Below, one piece after another: positions 18,303 through 26,912 of a stretch of DNA of 64,000 bases. The stretch is from Mucilaginibacter limnophilus. GTDB lineage: Bacteria > Bacteroidota > Bacteroidia > Sphingobacteriales > Sphingobacteriaceae. Made by a program: the position numbers and the translations under genes. The notes below the pieces were generated by a model. It ran no database searches. It saw nothing but the letters and a program-made list of their open reading frames with translations, and was not told the origin of the DNA. Every line of letters starts with the position of its first letter. The stretch's first letter is position 1. The stretch lies in NCBI RefSeq assembly GCF_004005815.1, contig NZ_SACK01000001.1, positions 806,001-870,000 on the forward strand, written 5' to 3'.

Positions 18303-19298
18303 ATGAAGAAGAAATTTTACTATTTACTAACGGCCATATGGCTTGTAAGCATCCAGGCGTGCAGTGCACAGCAATCAATAACCAAATTCAAAACCCTTAA
18401 TTACCTGTACAGCATATCAGGCAAAAAAGTAATTTCCGGTATCCATAACCGTGAACCCAACGCCGATCCGGGCCATTGGACGGAACGGATTAAACAAACC
18501 ACAGGCACTTACCCCGGCTTATGGAGCGGCGACTTTTTGTTTCAGAAAGACAATATAGATAACCGTGGCATTATGATAAATGAAGCCATTAAACGTTGGA
18601 AACAGGGCTTCTTGATCAATATTATGTGGCATGCTTGTAACCCTGCCAATACACAGCCCTGCGGCTGGGACGATGGTAGAGGCGTGCTAAGCAACCTTAG
18701 CGATGTGCAATGGAAAGAATTGGTAACCGATGGCACAGCGCTGAACAAACGCTGGAAACAAATGATGGATGAGGTAGCCGCTCATCTGCAAAAACTTGAA
18801 GATAATGGCGTTGAAGTATTGTTTCGTCCTTTGCATGAAATGAACCAGGGCAAATTTTGGTGGGGCGGAAGGCCGGGAGCCGAGGGTACAGCAAAATTGT
18901 TCCGCATAACACACGATTACCTGGTGAAAACTAAAGGCCTGGGCAATCTGATCTGGGTGTGGGATATACAGGATTTTCCGACGCTGGAAGATGATGTAAA
19001 AGGATATAACCCGGGTGATGAATATTGGGATATTGCCGCGCTTGATGTATACGATCGCAGCGGCTTCACTGCCGAGAAATACCTGATAATGCAAAGCATA
19101 CCGGGTGGCAAACCAATAGCCATAGGCGAGTGCGATAAATTGCCATCGGCACAGCAGCTTGAAGCGCAGTCGAAATACACCTTCTTTATGGGATGGAGCG
19201 AACTGGTTTTCAGCAACAACACAACCGATGAGATCAAGGGTTTATACAAAGCGCCGAATGTTTTAACGCTTGGCGAGATGCCGGGTTGGTTGAAATAA
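18303..19298 (+). CDS. GH26 beta-mannanase, second copy, probably periplasmic lipoprotein
   Basis: 331 residues from ATG 18303. This start gives a normal lipoprotein signal (MKKKFYYLLT...SIQAC, Cys20); an in-frame ATG at 18270 would place 11 extra residues before it. The GH26 barrel fills the rest. The acid/base Glu179 is in RPLHEMN and the nucleophile Glu276 is in IAIGECDK. Unlike the paralogue at 15274 there is no acidic linker after the Cys, which fits retention in the periplasm. By analogy with Bacteroides ovatus, where one GH26 is at the surface and one in the periplasm, this copy may release mannobiose. It heads an operon with the epimerase 14 nt downstream. Confidence 0.9.
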   Translation: MKKKFYYLLTAIWLVSIQACSAQQSITKFKTLNYLYSISGKKVISGIHNREPNADPGHWTERIKQTTGTYPGLWSGDFLFQKDNIDNRGIMINEAIKRWKQGFLINIMWHACNPANTQPCGWDDGRGVLSNLSDVQWKELVTDGTALNKRWKQMMDEVAAHLQKLEDNGVEVLFRPLHEMNQGKFWWGGRPGAEGTAKLFRITHDYLVKTKGLGNLIWVWDIQDFPTLEDDVKGYNPGDEYWDIAALDVYDRSGFTAEKYLIMQSIPGGKPIAIGECDKLPSAQQLEAQSKYTFFMGWSELVFSNNTTDEIKGLYKAPNVLTLGEMPGWLK

Positions 19299-19312
19299 AT
19301 TGTATTATTTGA

Positions 19313-20500
19313 ATGTATTCAGCATTAAAAAAAGAGTTTGAGCAGGAGCTTAAAAACATCCTGAAGTTTTGGTCGACCGTTGCAATTGATGAGGAAAAGG
19401 GCGGCTTTTACGGTAGTATTGATAACGATAATCAGCCTGATGAAAATGCCGTAAAAGGGTTGGTGCTTAACGCCCGCATATTATGGAGTTTTGCAGCCGG
19501 GTACAACCTTACAGGCGATAACGCTTATCTTAAAAACGCAGAAAGGGCTTACCATTATATTGCTGATAATTTTATCGACAAAGAATTTGACGGTGCATAT
19601 TGGTCGGTGACTTCAAATGGTAAGCCTGCCGATACTAAGAAACAGATTTACGCGCTTTCATTCGCCATATATGCTTTTAGCGAATATTACATGGCTACAA
19701 AAGAAAGCGACGCTCTCGAACTCGCCAAAAGCCTTTTCCGCGATATTGAAAAGCACAGTTTTGATGACCAAAAAGGCGGTTACCTGGAAGCGCTCACACG
19801 CGATTGGCAGCCCATTGATGACCTTCGTTTGAGTGACAAGGATGCGAACGAGAAAAAAACCATGAATACCCATCTGCATATTCTGGAAGCTTATACTAAC
19901 CTGTTTCGCATTTGGCCTGATGAATTTCTAAAGAGACAAATCACCGCACTAATTGATAATTTCACTCAGCATATTGTTAACGCAAATACCAACCACCTCG
20001 ACCTGTTTTTTGACGAGGACTGGCAGGTACGCTCGAACATAATTTCCTACGGGCATGATATTGAAGCATCATGGTTGCTGCTTGAGGCTGCTGAGGTGAT
20101 ACATGATGAAGGATTGATTTCACAGATAAAAAAGCTATCGGTAAAAATGGCTGAAGCATCTGTTAAAGGAATAGAACCTAACGGTGCCATGAACTATGAG
20201 TATGAAGTTGACAAAAATCACCTGATAGCCGAAAAACACTGGTGGGTACAGGCCGAAGCGCTTGTTGGTTTATTGAACGCTTACGAACTAAGCGGGCAAC
20301 AGCATTTTTATGATGCCTTCGTAAACGTATGGCAATACATTAAACAACACATCATCGACCATAAAAAAGGGGAGTGGTATTGGGGAAGGAATGCCGATGG
20401 TACTTTAATTAACGAGCATAAAGCCGGTTTTTGGAAATGCCCTTATCATAATAGCCGTGCGTGTATAGAGGTTATAAACCGTTTGGACAGGATATCATGA
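19313..20500 (+). CDS. Cellobiose/mannobiose 2-epimerase (AGE superfamily)
   Basis: A 395-residue cytoplasmic enzyme, with no signal peptide, that should convert beta-1,4-mannobiose to mannosyl-glucose, the substrate of the GH130 phosphorylase at 2844. It has the (alpha/alpha)6 barrel of N-acylglucosamine 2-epimerases. The catalytic His residues are His189 (NTHLHI), His248 (SYGHDIEASW) and His379 (CPYHNSR); the 59- and 131-residue spacing between them is the same as in characterised cellobiose 2-epimerases. The HWWVQAEALVG motif is intact. Its stop codon overlaps the next start (ATGA), so translation of GH30 is probably coupled to it. Confidence 0.92.
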   Translation: MYSALKKEFEQELKNILKFWSTVAIDEEKGGFYGSIDNDNQPDENAVKGLVLNARILWSFAAGYNLTGDNAYLKNAERAYHYIADNFIDKEFDGAYWSVTSNGKPADTKKQIYALSFAIYAFSEYYMATKESDALELAKSLFRDIEKHSFDDQKGGYLEALTRDWQPIDDLRLSDKDANEKKTMNTHLHILEAYTNLFRIWPDEFLKRQITALIDNFTQHIVNANTNHLDLFFDEDWQVRSNIISYGHDIEASWLLLEAAEVIHDEGLISQIKKLSVKMAEASVKGIEPNGAMNYEYEVDKNHLIAEKHWWVQAEALVGLLNAYELSGQQHFYDAFVNVWQYIKQHIIDHKKGEWYWGRNADGTLINEHKAGFWKCPYHNSRACIEVINRLDRIS

Positions 20501-21876
20501 AGAAGCACCTATTATTATTGATCTTTGTTTCAAGTTTAACTCCATGTCTGGCGCAAACGGCGGAAATGTGGTTAACTACCAATGATAGATCTTCATTATT
20601 AAAAAAGCAAAGCGCATCAAAGTTTGGCAGTAGCGATACAACAGGAAAAGTGCTGATTAAAGTATTTCCGGATGTCAAATTTCAGGAGATAGATGGTTTT
20701 GGCTTGGCGCTTACAGGAGGCAGCGCACAGCATATCAACCGGATGTCGGCAGCGGAGAGGAAAAAGCTGTTGAATGAATTATTCGGAAGTGCAGCAAACG
20801 GTGTGAGCATAAGTTACCTGCGTTTAAGTATCGGTGCGTCCGACTTGAACGATCATACTTTCTCATACGATGATATACCTGCAGGACAAACAGATACCGA
20901 ACTAAAACGCTTCACTTTACAGGAAGACGAAAAGGATATAATACCTGTGCTAAAGGAAATACTCGCTATTAATCCCACTATTAAAATAATGGGTTCGCCA
21001 TGGTCGGCACCGGTTTGGATGAAAACTAACAGCAACATACAGGGTGGCATGCTGAAGAAAGCGTACTACCCGGTTTATGCACAATATTTCGTCAGGTATA
21101 TACAAGGTATGCAAAAGCATGGTATTGTCATTGATGCCGTTACTGTACAAAACGAACCTTTTAACGATGGCAATACGCCAAGCATGCAGTTCTTTGCTAA
21201 AGATGAAGCCGCTTTTATCCGCGATCATCTGGGGCCGGCATTTAAAAAAGTAGGCATCAAAACAAAGATTATCTTGTATGATCATAATTGCGACGCCCCC
21301 GAGTACCCGATATCTATTTTAAATGACAACGAAGCGGCGAAATATATTGATGGTTCAGGCTTTCATTTATATGCCGGTCAGATTACAGCCATGAGCAAAG
21401 TGTATAACGCTTTTCCTGACAAGAAGCTGTATTTTACCGAGATGATGGCGGTAAGCCGTGATGGAAATTTCAACACGGCAAACCCTGTAGCACGCATAGT
21501 TATTGGTGCTATGCGGAACTGGAGCCGGAATGTAATATTATGGAACCTTGCCGCCGACAAGTTTAACAAACCACATACTGATAACGGCGGCTGTACAATG
21601 TGTCAGGGTGCTGTTACTATTGACGGTGATAAAGTTGAGCATAATCTCGCTTATTATACCATTGCACATGCATCGAAATTCGTTCCAACTGGATCTGTTC
21701 GGGTTGAAAGTACTGATTTCACTCTGCCTAATGTCGCCTTTTTAACGCCTGGCGGAAAAATAGTTTTAATAGTGGCTAACAACAATCAGGATGTAACAAA
21801 CTTCACGGTTTATTGCAAAGGCAAAACAATATCATCAACTTTACCCGCCGGCTCAACGGCAACCTATGTCTGGTAA
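20497..21876 (+). CDS. GH30 family glycoside hydrolase
   Basis: 459 residues from ATG 20497, which overlaps the epimerase stop by 4 nt; a GTG at 20461 is in frame but would remove the signal peptide from the N-terminus. The signal peptide ends near Gln20 (PCLAQ), so the enzyme is periplasmic or secreted. The barrel has IDGFGLALTGGSA near the N-terminus, acid/base Glu220 in VQNEP and nucleophile Glu315 in YFTEMM, followed by a C-terminal beta-sandwich. GH30 covers beta-glucosidase, beta-1,6-glucanase and beta-xylanase activities. In this operon, removing glucosyl units from glucomannan is plausible but unproven. Confidence 0.88.
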   Translation: MKKHLLLLIFVSSLTPCLAQTAEMWLTTNDRSSLLKKQSASKFGSSDTTGKVLIKVFPDVKFQEIDGFGLALTGGSAQHINRMSAAERKKLLNELFGSAANGVSISYLRLSIGASDLNDHTFSYDDIPAGQTDTELKRFTLQEDEKDIIPVLKEILAINPTIKIMGSPWSAPVWMKTNSNIQGGMLKKAYYPVYAQYFVRYIQGMQKHGIVIDAVTVQNEPFNDGNTPSMQFFAKDEAAFIRDHLGPAFKKVGIKTKIILYDHNCDAPEYPISILNDNEAAKYIDGSGFHLYAGQITAMSKVYNAFPDKKLYFTEMMAVSRDGNFNTANPVARIVIGAMRNWSRNVILWNLAADKFNKPHTDNGGCTMCQGAVTIDGDKVEHNLAYYTIAHASKFVPTGSVRVESTDFTLPNVAFLTPGGKIVLIVANNNQDVTNFTVYCKGKTISSTLPAGSTATYVW

Positions 21877-21889
21877 AAAACTTGTTCGT

Positions 21890-23419
21890 ATGAAAAAGCT
21901 TATACTTTTAGTGCTGATTTTCACTTCGGTTGCAGCATTTGCACAAACGTTAACTACACGTGTAAAAACCCAAAACGGCGAGCTTGAAGGCCTAAAACTG
22001 GAAAGTGGGATACTTACATTTCGTGGGGTGCCCTTTGCGCAACCGCCTGTAGGTGAACTTCGCTGGAAAGAGCCGCAGCCTGTACAAAACTGGAAAGGCA
22101 TACGCAAGGCCGATAAATTTGGCCCGCGTGCTATGCAGAAGGCCATATACAGCGATATGATTTTCCGCAGCAACGGTGTAAGTGAAGATTGCCTGTACCT
22201 GAATGTGTGGACGCCCGCTAAAAAATCAACCGAGCGCCTGCCGGTGCTGGTATATATTTATGGCGGTGGCTTTATGGCCGGCGATGGGTCTGAATATCGC
22301 TACGATGGGGAAAGCATGGCTAAAAAGGGGATTGTAGCAGTAACTATCAACTATCGCCTTGGTATATTTGGTTTTATGGCACACCCTGAACTTACCAAAG
22401 AGTCGGCTCATCATTCATCGGGCAACTACGCATTGATGGATCAGCACGCAGCCTTGATGTGGGTTAAAAATAATATTGCTGCTTTTGGCGGCGATCCGCA
22501 AAAGGTAACCATTGCAGGCGAATCGGCAGGTTCAGCGTCGGTATCGGCGCAGGTGGCGTCACCATTATCTAAAGGCCTTTTTGCCGGTGCTATTGCCGAA
22601 AGCGGTTCACTATTAGGTGGCCGTGCTCCGGTACAGTTGAGTGAAGCGGAGCAGGCAGGGGTAAAGTTCGCTTCATCAGTAAATGCTGCATCATTAGCTG
22701 AATTAAGACAAATACCTGCTGAAAAGTTGCTTGATCTGTCATCTTCTACACGCTTTCCGGTAACTATTGATGGTTATTTTCTGCCTGAAACACCACAAAA
22801 GATATTTGAAACAGGTAAGCAAATGGATATACCACTATTGGCCGGCTGGAACAGCGCCGAAATGAGCTATCACGCCCTTATTGGTAACGATACACCCACT
22901 GTAGCCACATATCAAAATAAAGTTAAAGAGCTTTATGGCGCACATGCTGAGGAGGTATTGAAACTGTACACAGCTGCAAATAATGCTGATGTAAAACAGG
23001 TGGCTACTGATCTGGCGTCAGACAGGTTTATTGCTTATAATACCTGGAAGTTTATCGATCTGCACGGTAAAACCAACGGTCATCCGGTGTATCGCTATTT
23101 GTTCAGTCGGATAAGGCCGTCTGATGATAAAACCATTATAGGCGCTGTGCACGCGTCGGAAATAGAGTACGCAATGGGTAACCTCCACCTGATAAAACTT
23201 TTTAACTGGACGCCGGACGACTATAAAACCTCGGCAACCATGCAAAGCTATTTTGCCAATTTTATTAAAACGGGTAATCCAAACGGTGAAGGTTTACCGC
23301 AATGGTATGGCATGCAAAGCAGTATTCCCAAGGTAATGATTATTGATGTGGAAAGCCGGTCGGAGCCCGAAAAAAATCTGAGGCGTTATCAGTTACTCGA
23401 CAATTTTTTTGCAAACTAA
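21890..23419 (+). CDS. Type-B carboxylesterase (alpha/beta hydrolase), periplasmic
   Basis: 509 residues from ATG 21890, chosen because it gives a clean signal peptide (MKKLILLVLIF...AFAQ); an upstream ATG at 21866 overlaps the GH30 end. The COesterase fold shows the FRGVPFAQPPVGELRW and EDCLYLNVW motifs, an oxyanion hole YGGGF, nucleophile Ser212 in GESAGS, and His421 in VHASEIEYAMGN. As the last gene of the GH26-epimerase-GH30 operon (13 nt after GH30), it may deacetylate mannan oligosaccharides. That substrate is inferred from position, since this family is broad. Confidence 0.87.
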   Translation: MKKLILLVLIFTSVAAFAQTLTTRVKTQNGELEGLKLESGILTFRGVPFAQPPVGELRWKEPQPVQNWKGIRKADKFGPRAMQKAIYSDMIFRSNGVSEDCLYLNVWTPAKKSTERLPVLVYIYGGGFMAGDGSEYRYDGESMAKKGIVAVTINYRLGIFGFMAHPELTKESAHHSSGNYALMDQHAALMWVKNNIAAFGGDPQKVTIAGESAGSASVSAQVASPLSKGLFAGAIAESGSLLGGRAPVQLSEAEQAGVKFASSVNAASLAELRQIPAEKLLDLSSSTRFPVTIDGYFLPETPQKIFETGKQMDIPLLAGWNSAEMSYHALIGNDTPTVATYQNKVKELYGAHAEEVLKLYTAANNADVKQVATDLASDRFIAYNTWKFIDLHGKTNGHPVYRYLFSRIRPSDDKTIIGAVHASEIEYAMGNLHLIKLFNWTPDDYKTSATMQSYFANFIKTGNPNGEGLPQWYGMQSSIPKVMIIDVESRSEPEKNLRRYQLLDNFFAN

Positions 23420-23430
23420 CAATCCTGTAA

Positions 23431-23459
23431 AATACCATCATTAGTTAATATCCTATTAA
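23431..23459 (+). promoter_or_regulatory. Mannan-locus operator motif, copy 5
   Basis: Left end AATACCATCATT, core AGTTAATAT, right end CCTATTAA. It begins 12 bases after the esterase stop and ends exactly 20 nt before the TAGTTTTG box at 23480. Confidence 0.65.
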
Positions 23460-23479
23460 AACGGTAATTCTCATAACAA

Positions 23480-23487
23480 TAGTTTTG
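23480..23487 (+). promoter_or_regulatory. -7 box of the GH5-like gene
   Basis: TAGTTTTG fits TAnnTTTG. The predicted start near 23493 leaves a leader of about 19 nt before the ATG at 23512. This promoter makes the gene an independent unit of the same regulon. Confidence 0.6.
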
Positions 23488-23511
23488 GCTTAACAAACCG
23501 AAACTGTAGTT

Positions 23512-25188
23512 ATGAAATTTCAAACCTTGCTATCTTTTTTATTGCTGATAACATCAGGTACACAGGCACAGATATCAGCGGTAGAGAGTATTACCGCCAA
23601 ACCATTACAATACCGTAAAACAGAGTTTAATATCAAGCTTACCGCTTCCTGGGAAAATCCTTATTTACAACAGGATGTTGCGCTGGATATGCAGGTAAAT
23701 GCGCCTTCGGGGAAAACGCTAACACTTCCTTGTTACTATGCATCAGGCGAAAGTGGTAAACCATCATTGTGGAAAGCAAGGTTTGCTCCGCAGGAAAAAG
23801 GAAAATACAGCTATCGGTTCGTTTTAGGCAAAACAGGGAAGGTCGTTTCAAAATCAGCTGACGGGTATTTTACAGTCGCTTCGTCAAAAAGTGACGGTTT
23901 CCTGCATGTTAAAAATAACTGGGTATTACAGTTTGATAACGGAAAGCCATTCAGAGGTATCGCTGAAAACATTTGCTGGGAATCTCGTGATAATGACGAC
24001 TCGAAGTATTTTAAAGCGCTGCACGAAAACAATAAATACAATTACGAATACATGCTGCGCTCATTCGCCGGGCATGGCGGTAACTTCTTCCGTACATGGA
24101 TATGCCGGTGGAACTTGCCAATTGACTGGAAAAAAGGTTTTAATAACTCAAGGTATCAACCGTCTGAAGAATATTTTAACCCAAGCGCTGTGCAAAGGCT
24201 CGATAGGTTGGTTAATCTTTCAGACTCGCTTGGTCTGTATATAATGCTATGCATGGGGCCGGGTGCTTACAGCACCCGCGACGGAGGTTTCTCACCAAAT
24301 GCAGCCGACTTCTTTGTAAACCCGAAATCAAAACAACGGTATAAAGATCGCCTGCGTTACATAGTTGCCCGTTGGGGATATAGTACAAGCATAGGCGCTT
24401 GGGAGTTTTTTAACGAGGTTGATAACGTGCAGTTCGGTAATAAAGATAAACCTATCAGCGGCGATTCCATAGTGCAATGGCACGATGAAATGAGTACTTA
24501 TTTAAAACGGCTTGACCCATACCGGCATATTGTGACCACAAGCATCTCACACCGGGATATTAACGGATTAAACTCATTGAAGAATATCGATATCAATCAA
24601 AAACACATCTATAAAAATACATTTATAATACCGGAGACTATTGAGAAGTACGAGCAGGATTACGGTAAGCCGTATGTTATTGGCGAATTTGGTTACGAGT
24701 ACGACTGGTCGAAAAACTTCGATGAATTTGCCAAAGGTATGGACAGCGACTTTAAAAGAGGCCTTTGGTACGGATTATTTTCATCAACCCCAATACTGCC
24801 CATGTCGTGGTGGTGGGAGTATTTTAATAACCGTGGTACCGATGCTTACTACAAAAATGTAAAGCTAATAGCGGACATAATGATTAATGCCGGAAAGGGA
24901 TCTTTCGAAAGAATAGAGTTGTCTGCTTCGAACTATAATATTAAAGCCTACGGTGTAAAATGCGGAACCAAAACATTTATCTATGTATGGAACCCTTCTG
25001 AAATACAGCAAGCAGGAAGAATAAAGTTTGAAATATATAATACAGCATCAGTAAAAATCGCTATTTATGGCTGTGAAAGCGGAAAATTCACTAAAAGCAC
25101 AGATTTGAAAGCCAATGCTGGTAAGTATAGCTTACAATTGAGTCTTGCGCAAACGTCAGATAAAGTTTTTGTTTTGAGTGAAAACTAA
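23512..25188 (+). CDS. GH5-like (clan GH-A) hydrolase with N-terminal DUF5060-type domain
   Basis: 558 residues with a signal peptide ending near Gln20 (TQAQ). Residues about 25-125 form a beta-sandwich of the DUF5060 type. A TIM barrel spans about 130-460, with acid/base Glu302 in EFFNEVDN and nucleophile Glu392 in VIGEFGYEY, and a small beta-domain completes the C-terminus. These features place it in clan GH-A near GH5. Being the fourth operator-linked unit of this locus points to mannan or its side chains. The exact family and bond specificity cannot be read by eye. Confidence 0.82.
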   Translation: MKFQTLLSFLLLITSGTQAQISAVESITAKPLQYRKTEFNIKLTASWENPYLQQDVALDMQVNAPSGKTLTLPCYYASGESGKPSLWKARFAPQEKGKYSYRFVLGKTGKVVSKSADGYFTVASSKSDGFLHVKNNWVLQFDNGKPFRGIAENICWESRDNDDSKYFKALHENNKYNYEYMLRSFAGHGGNFFRTWICRWNLPIDWKKGFNNSRYQPSEEYFNPSAVQRLDRLVNLSDSLGLYIMLCMGPGAYSTRDGGFSPNAADFFVNPKSKQRYKDRLRYIVARWGYSTSIGAWEFFNEVDNVQFGNKDKPISGDSIVQWHDEMSTYLKRLDPYRHIVTTSISHRDINGLNSLKNIDINQKHIYKNTFIIPETIEKYEQDYGKPYVIGEFGYEYDWSKNFDEFAKGMDSDFKRGLWYGLFSSTPILPMSWWWEYFNNRGTDAYYKNVKLIADIMINAGKGSFERIELSASNYNIKAYGVKCGTKTFIYVWNPSEIQQAGRIKFEIYNTASVKIAIYGCESGKFTKSTDLKANAGKYSLQLSLAQTSDKVFVLSEN

Positions 25189-25242
25189 TTTTTGTAATGA
25201 ATCGCTTTAACTAAATCTATTAGTACAAATTTTTAACAAAAT

Positions 25243-25923
25243 TTATTTACTCAGAACATAACCAAACATAGGTGCCCGCGTTTTAAACCCTATACGCTTA
25301 TAAACGCTTATTGCACCTTTGTTTTCCTGTAATACATGCAAAAATGGAGTTTTCCCTGCTTTAAGTATTCTATTAATTTGCTCTTTTAACAATATAGTCG
25401 CATAACCTTTACCTACATGATTGGGATGTGTACACACTGCACTAATCTCTGCATAGGGTAACGGTTGCATACGGTGGCCTGCCATTGCCACCAATTTGGT
25501 TTCATTAAACACACCTGTATAATTGCCAAATTCAATTGTACGTGGTAAAAATGGCCCAGGATTAGTTAATTGCGTAAGGGCAAGCATTTCACTAACATCT
25601 TCATATCCGAGTTCTTTTATAATATGATTATCTGTTTCTGAAGTTAAGAAATAACCGTTATAAACCATTTGATACATATTAAAATGTCTCAGCACCTGAA
25701 AGCTTTTAGGGATGACTAATTCTGTTCTGGAAAATATTACGAACACGCTCTCATTTGGCAATATGCTACCTAACAGTTCAAAATCTTTTTCCGATGCATC
25801 TTTTAAACCGGCAAAAGGGGCCACATCCTGATGAAAAAAGAACGCCGGATCAGCCCCCGCGGCAAATTCTCTGTTTCCTGATATAAGAGCATTATAGATA
25901 GGGTTGTCAAGTATGTGGGCCAT
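25243..25923 (-). CDS. GNAT-family N-acetyltransferase (FR47-like)
   Basis: 226 residues. The C-terminal half carries the acetyl-CoA binding motif (AVCTHPNHVGKGYATILL, about 158-175) and a final ENKGAISVYKRIGFK segment typical of FR47-like GNAT enzymes. The N-terminal 100 residues are less conserved. The acceptor substrate is unknown. The TAAGTTTG box (minus strand) ends only 4 nt before the ATG, so the transcript may be leaderless. It faces the end of the mannan locus and is probably not part of it. Confidence 0.85.
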   Translation of the reverse strand: MAHILDNPIYNALISGNREFAAGADPAFFFHQDVAPFAGLKDASEKDFELLGSILPNESVFVIFSRTELVIPKSFQVLRHFNMYQMVYNGYFLTSETDNHIIKELGYEDVSEMLALTQLTNPGPFLPRTIEFGNYTGVFNETKLVAMAGHRMQPLPYAEISAVCTHPNHVGKGYATILLKEQINRILKAGKTPFLHVLQENKGAISVYKRIGFKTRAPMFGYVLSK

Positions 25924-25927
25924 ACTG

Positions 25928-25958
25928 CAAACTTAAGACATCAGGCGTATAATGCAAT
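25928..25958 (-). promoter_or_regulatory. Consensus Bacteroidota promoter of the GNAT gene
   Basis: On the minus strand a -33 ATTG (25955-25958) and a -7 TAAGTTTG (25928-25935) are separated by the standard 19 nt. Only CAGT separates the -7 box from the start codon. Confidence 0.65.
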
Positions 25959-26189
25959 CCTATAAATTTATAGCAATGTCAGAAATCGGTATATAATTCT
26001 AATAAATATACTTAAATGTAAGCAGGGGGTAAACAGTAATATCTCTATAACGTTGATATATATTGTTTGACTTTATACTGAGATTTCTTATATGGTTATC
26101 TCAACTCGTTCTCTGATAATGTTATTAAACAACTTATTTCTCGCAACATTACTAAATGAGTGACGGCTGTTCGATCCAGGCTTTAATCG

Positions 26190-26837
26190 CTATTGTTTAG
26201 GAAATTCTGAATTAGCCATTACCTCTTTAATTTGCAAAGTATGTCGTTTACTATGTGCACCAATTAGTAAAATCAGTTGATAAGCATCGTATGTACCAAT
26301 AGGTAAAATTGAAACATGATTCCGTAAGCTGTCTTGTGAAGCGTTTTTCATAAAAAGAATAAGTTTTTCACGGTTTTGCTTAAAGGCAGCCAACGCTTCG
26401 GCGGCAGTTTTATATGGTGAATTAGCAGGTTCCAGCGCGGCAAATGTTTTTGACTTATGCGAACGGTCTTCTACCGCATGTACCAGTGCCGTATCGGTTG
26501 CTTTAATATTAGCCCGCTGTTCCGGGTTAGCCGGCTGGTTCAATGATGCTTCAACCATTGCCCATAGCTCCTTTTCAGAAGCAGCAATATGTTTAACACA
26601 TTCCTCTATACTCCATACATCCGGAACTGGCTTAAATGTTAATTGAGATTCGTTTAATCCTTTTACGGCATTAAAAACACCAAACTCAGTTTCTTTTAAA
26701 AAGTTAACAGCAAAGTTTTTTTCCTTATCTGCCATTACATCATTAGTCCTTTGTTTTATAGTTTGCGGCTGTGCAATGCTTATGGAGGTGCTTATACTTA
26801 ATAAAGCAAGCAAAAAAGAGGTGATTGTATTCTTCAT
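26190..26837 (-). CDS. DinB-family protein, exported
   Basis: 215 residues from ATG 26837, which starts a signal peptide (MKNTITSFLLALL...IAQ); an upstream in-frame start at 26867 would put ten residues in front of it. The four-helix DinB/YfiT fold has the metal-binding triad His83 (CVKHIAASE), His195 and His199 (AHSKRH). DinB-like proteins are putative metal-dependent enzymes, often thiol transferases. A signal peptide is less usual for the family. A TATTTTTG box on the minus strand (26842-26849) ends 4 nt from the ATG, again suggesting a leaderless transcript. Confidence 0.85.
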   Translation of the reverse strand: MKNTITSFLLALLSISTSISIAQPQTIKQRTNDVMADKEKNFAVNFLKETEFGVFNAVKGLNESQLTFKPVPDVWSIEECVKHIAASEKELWAMVEASLNQPANPEQRANIKATDTALVHAVEDRSHKSKTFAALEPANSPYKTAAEALAAFKQNREKLILFMKNASQDSLRNHVSILPIGTYDAYQLILLIGAHSKRHTLQIKEVMANSEFPKQ

Positions 26838-26912
26838 ACAACAAAAATATGTTATATGTGTTTGCAATAGGAGGTGTGCATCAGACTATTAGGCGGGTGA
26901 ATTAGGACAAAC

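Noticed and set aside
18687-19094. 135-codon minus-strand frame inside GH26 gene 2
   Set aside because: Shadow of the well-supported GH26; no independent features.
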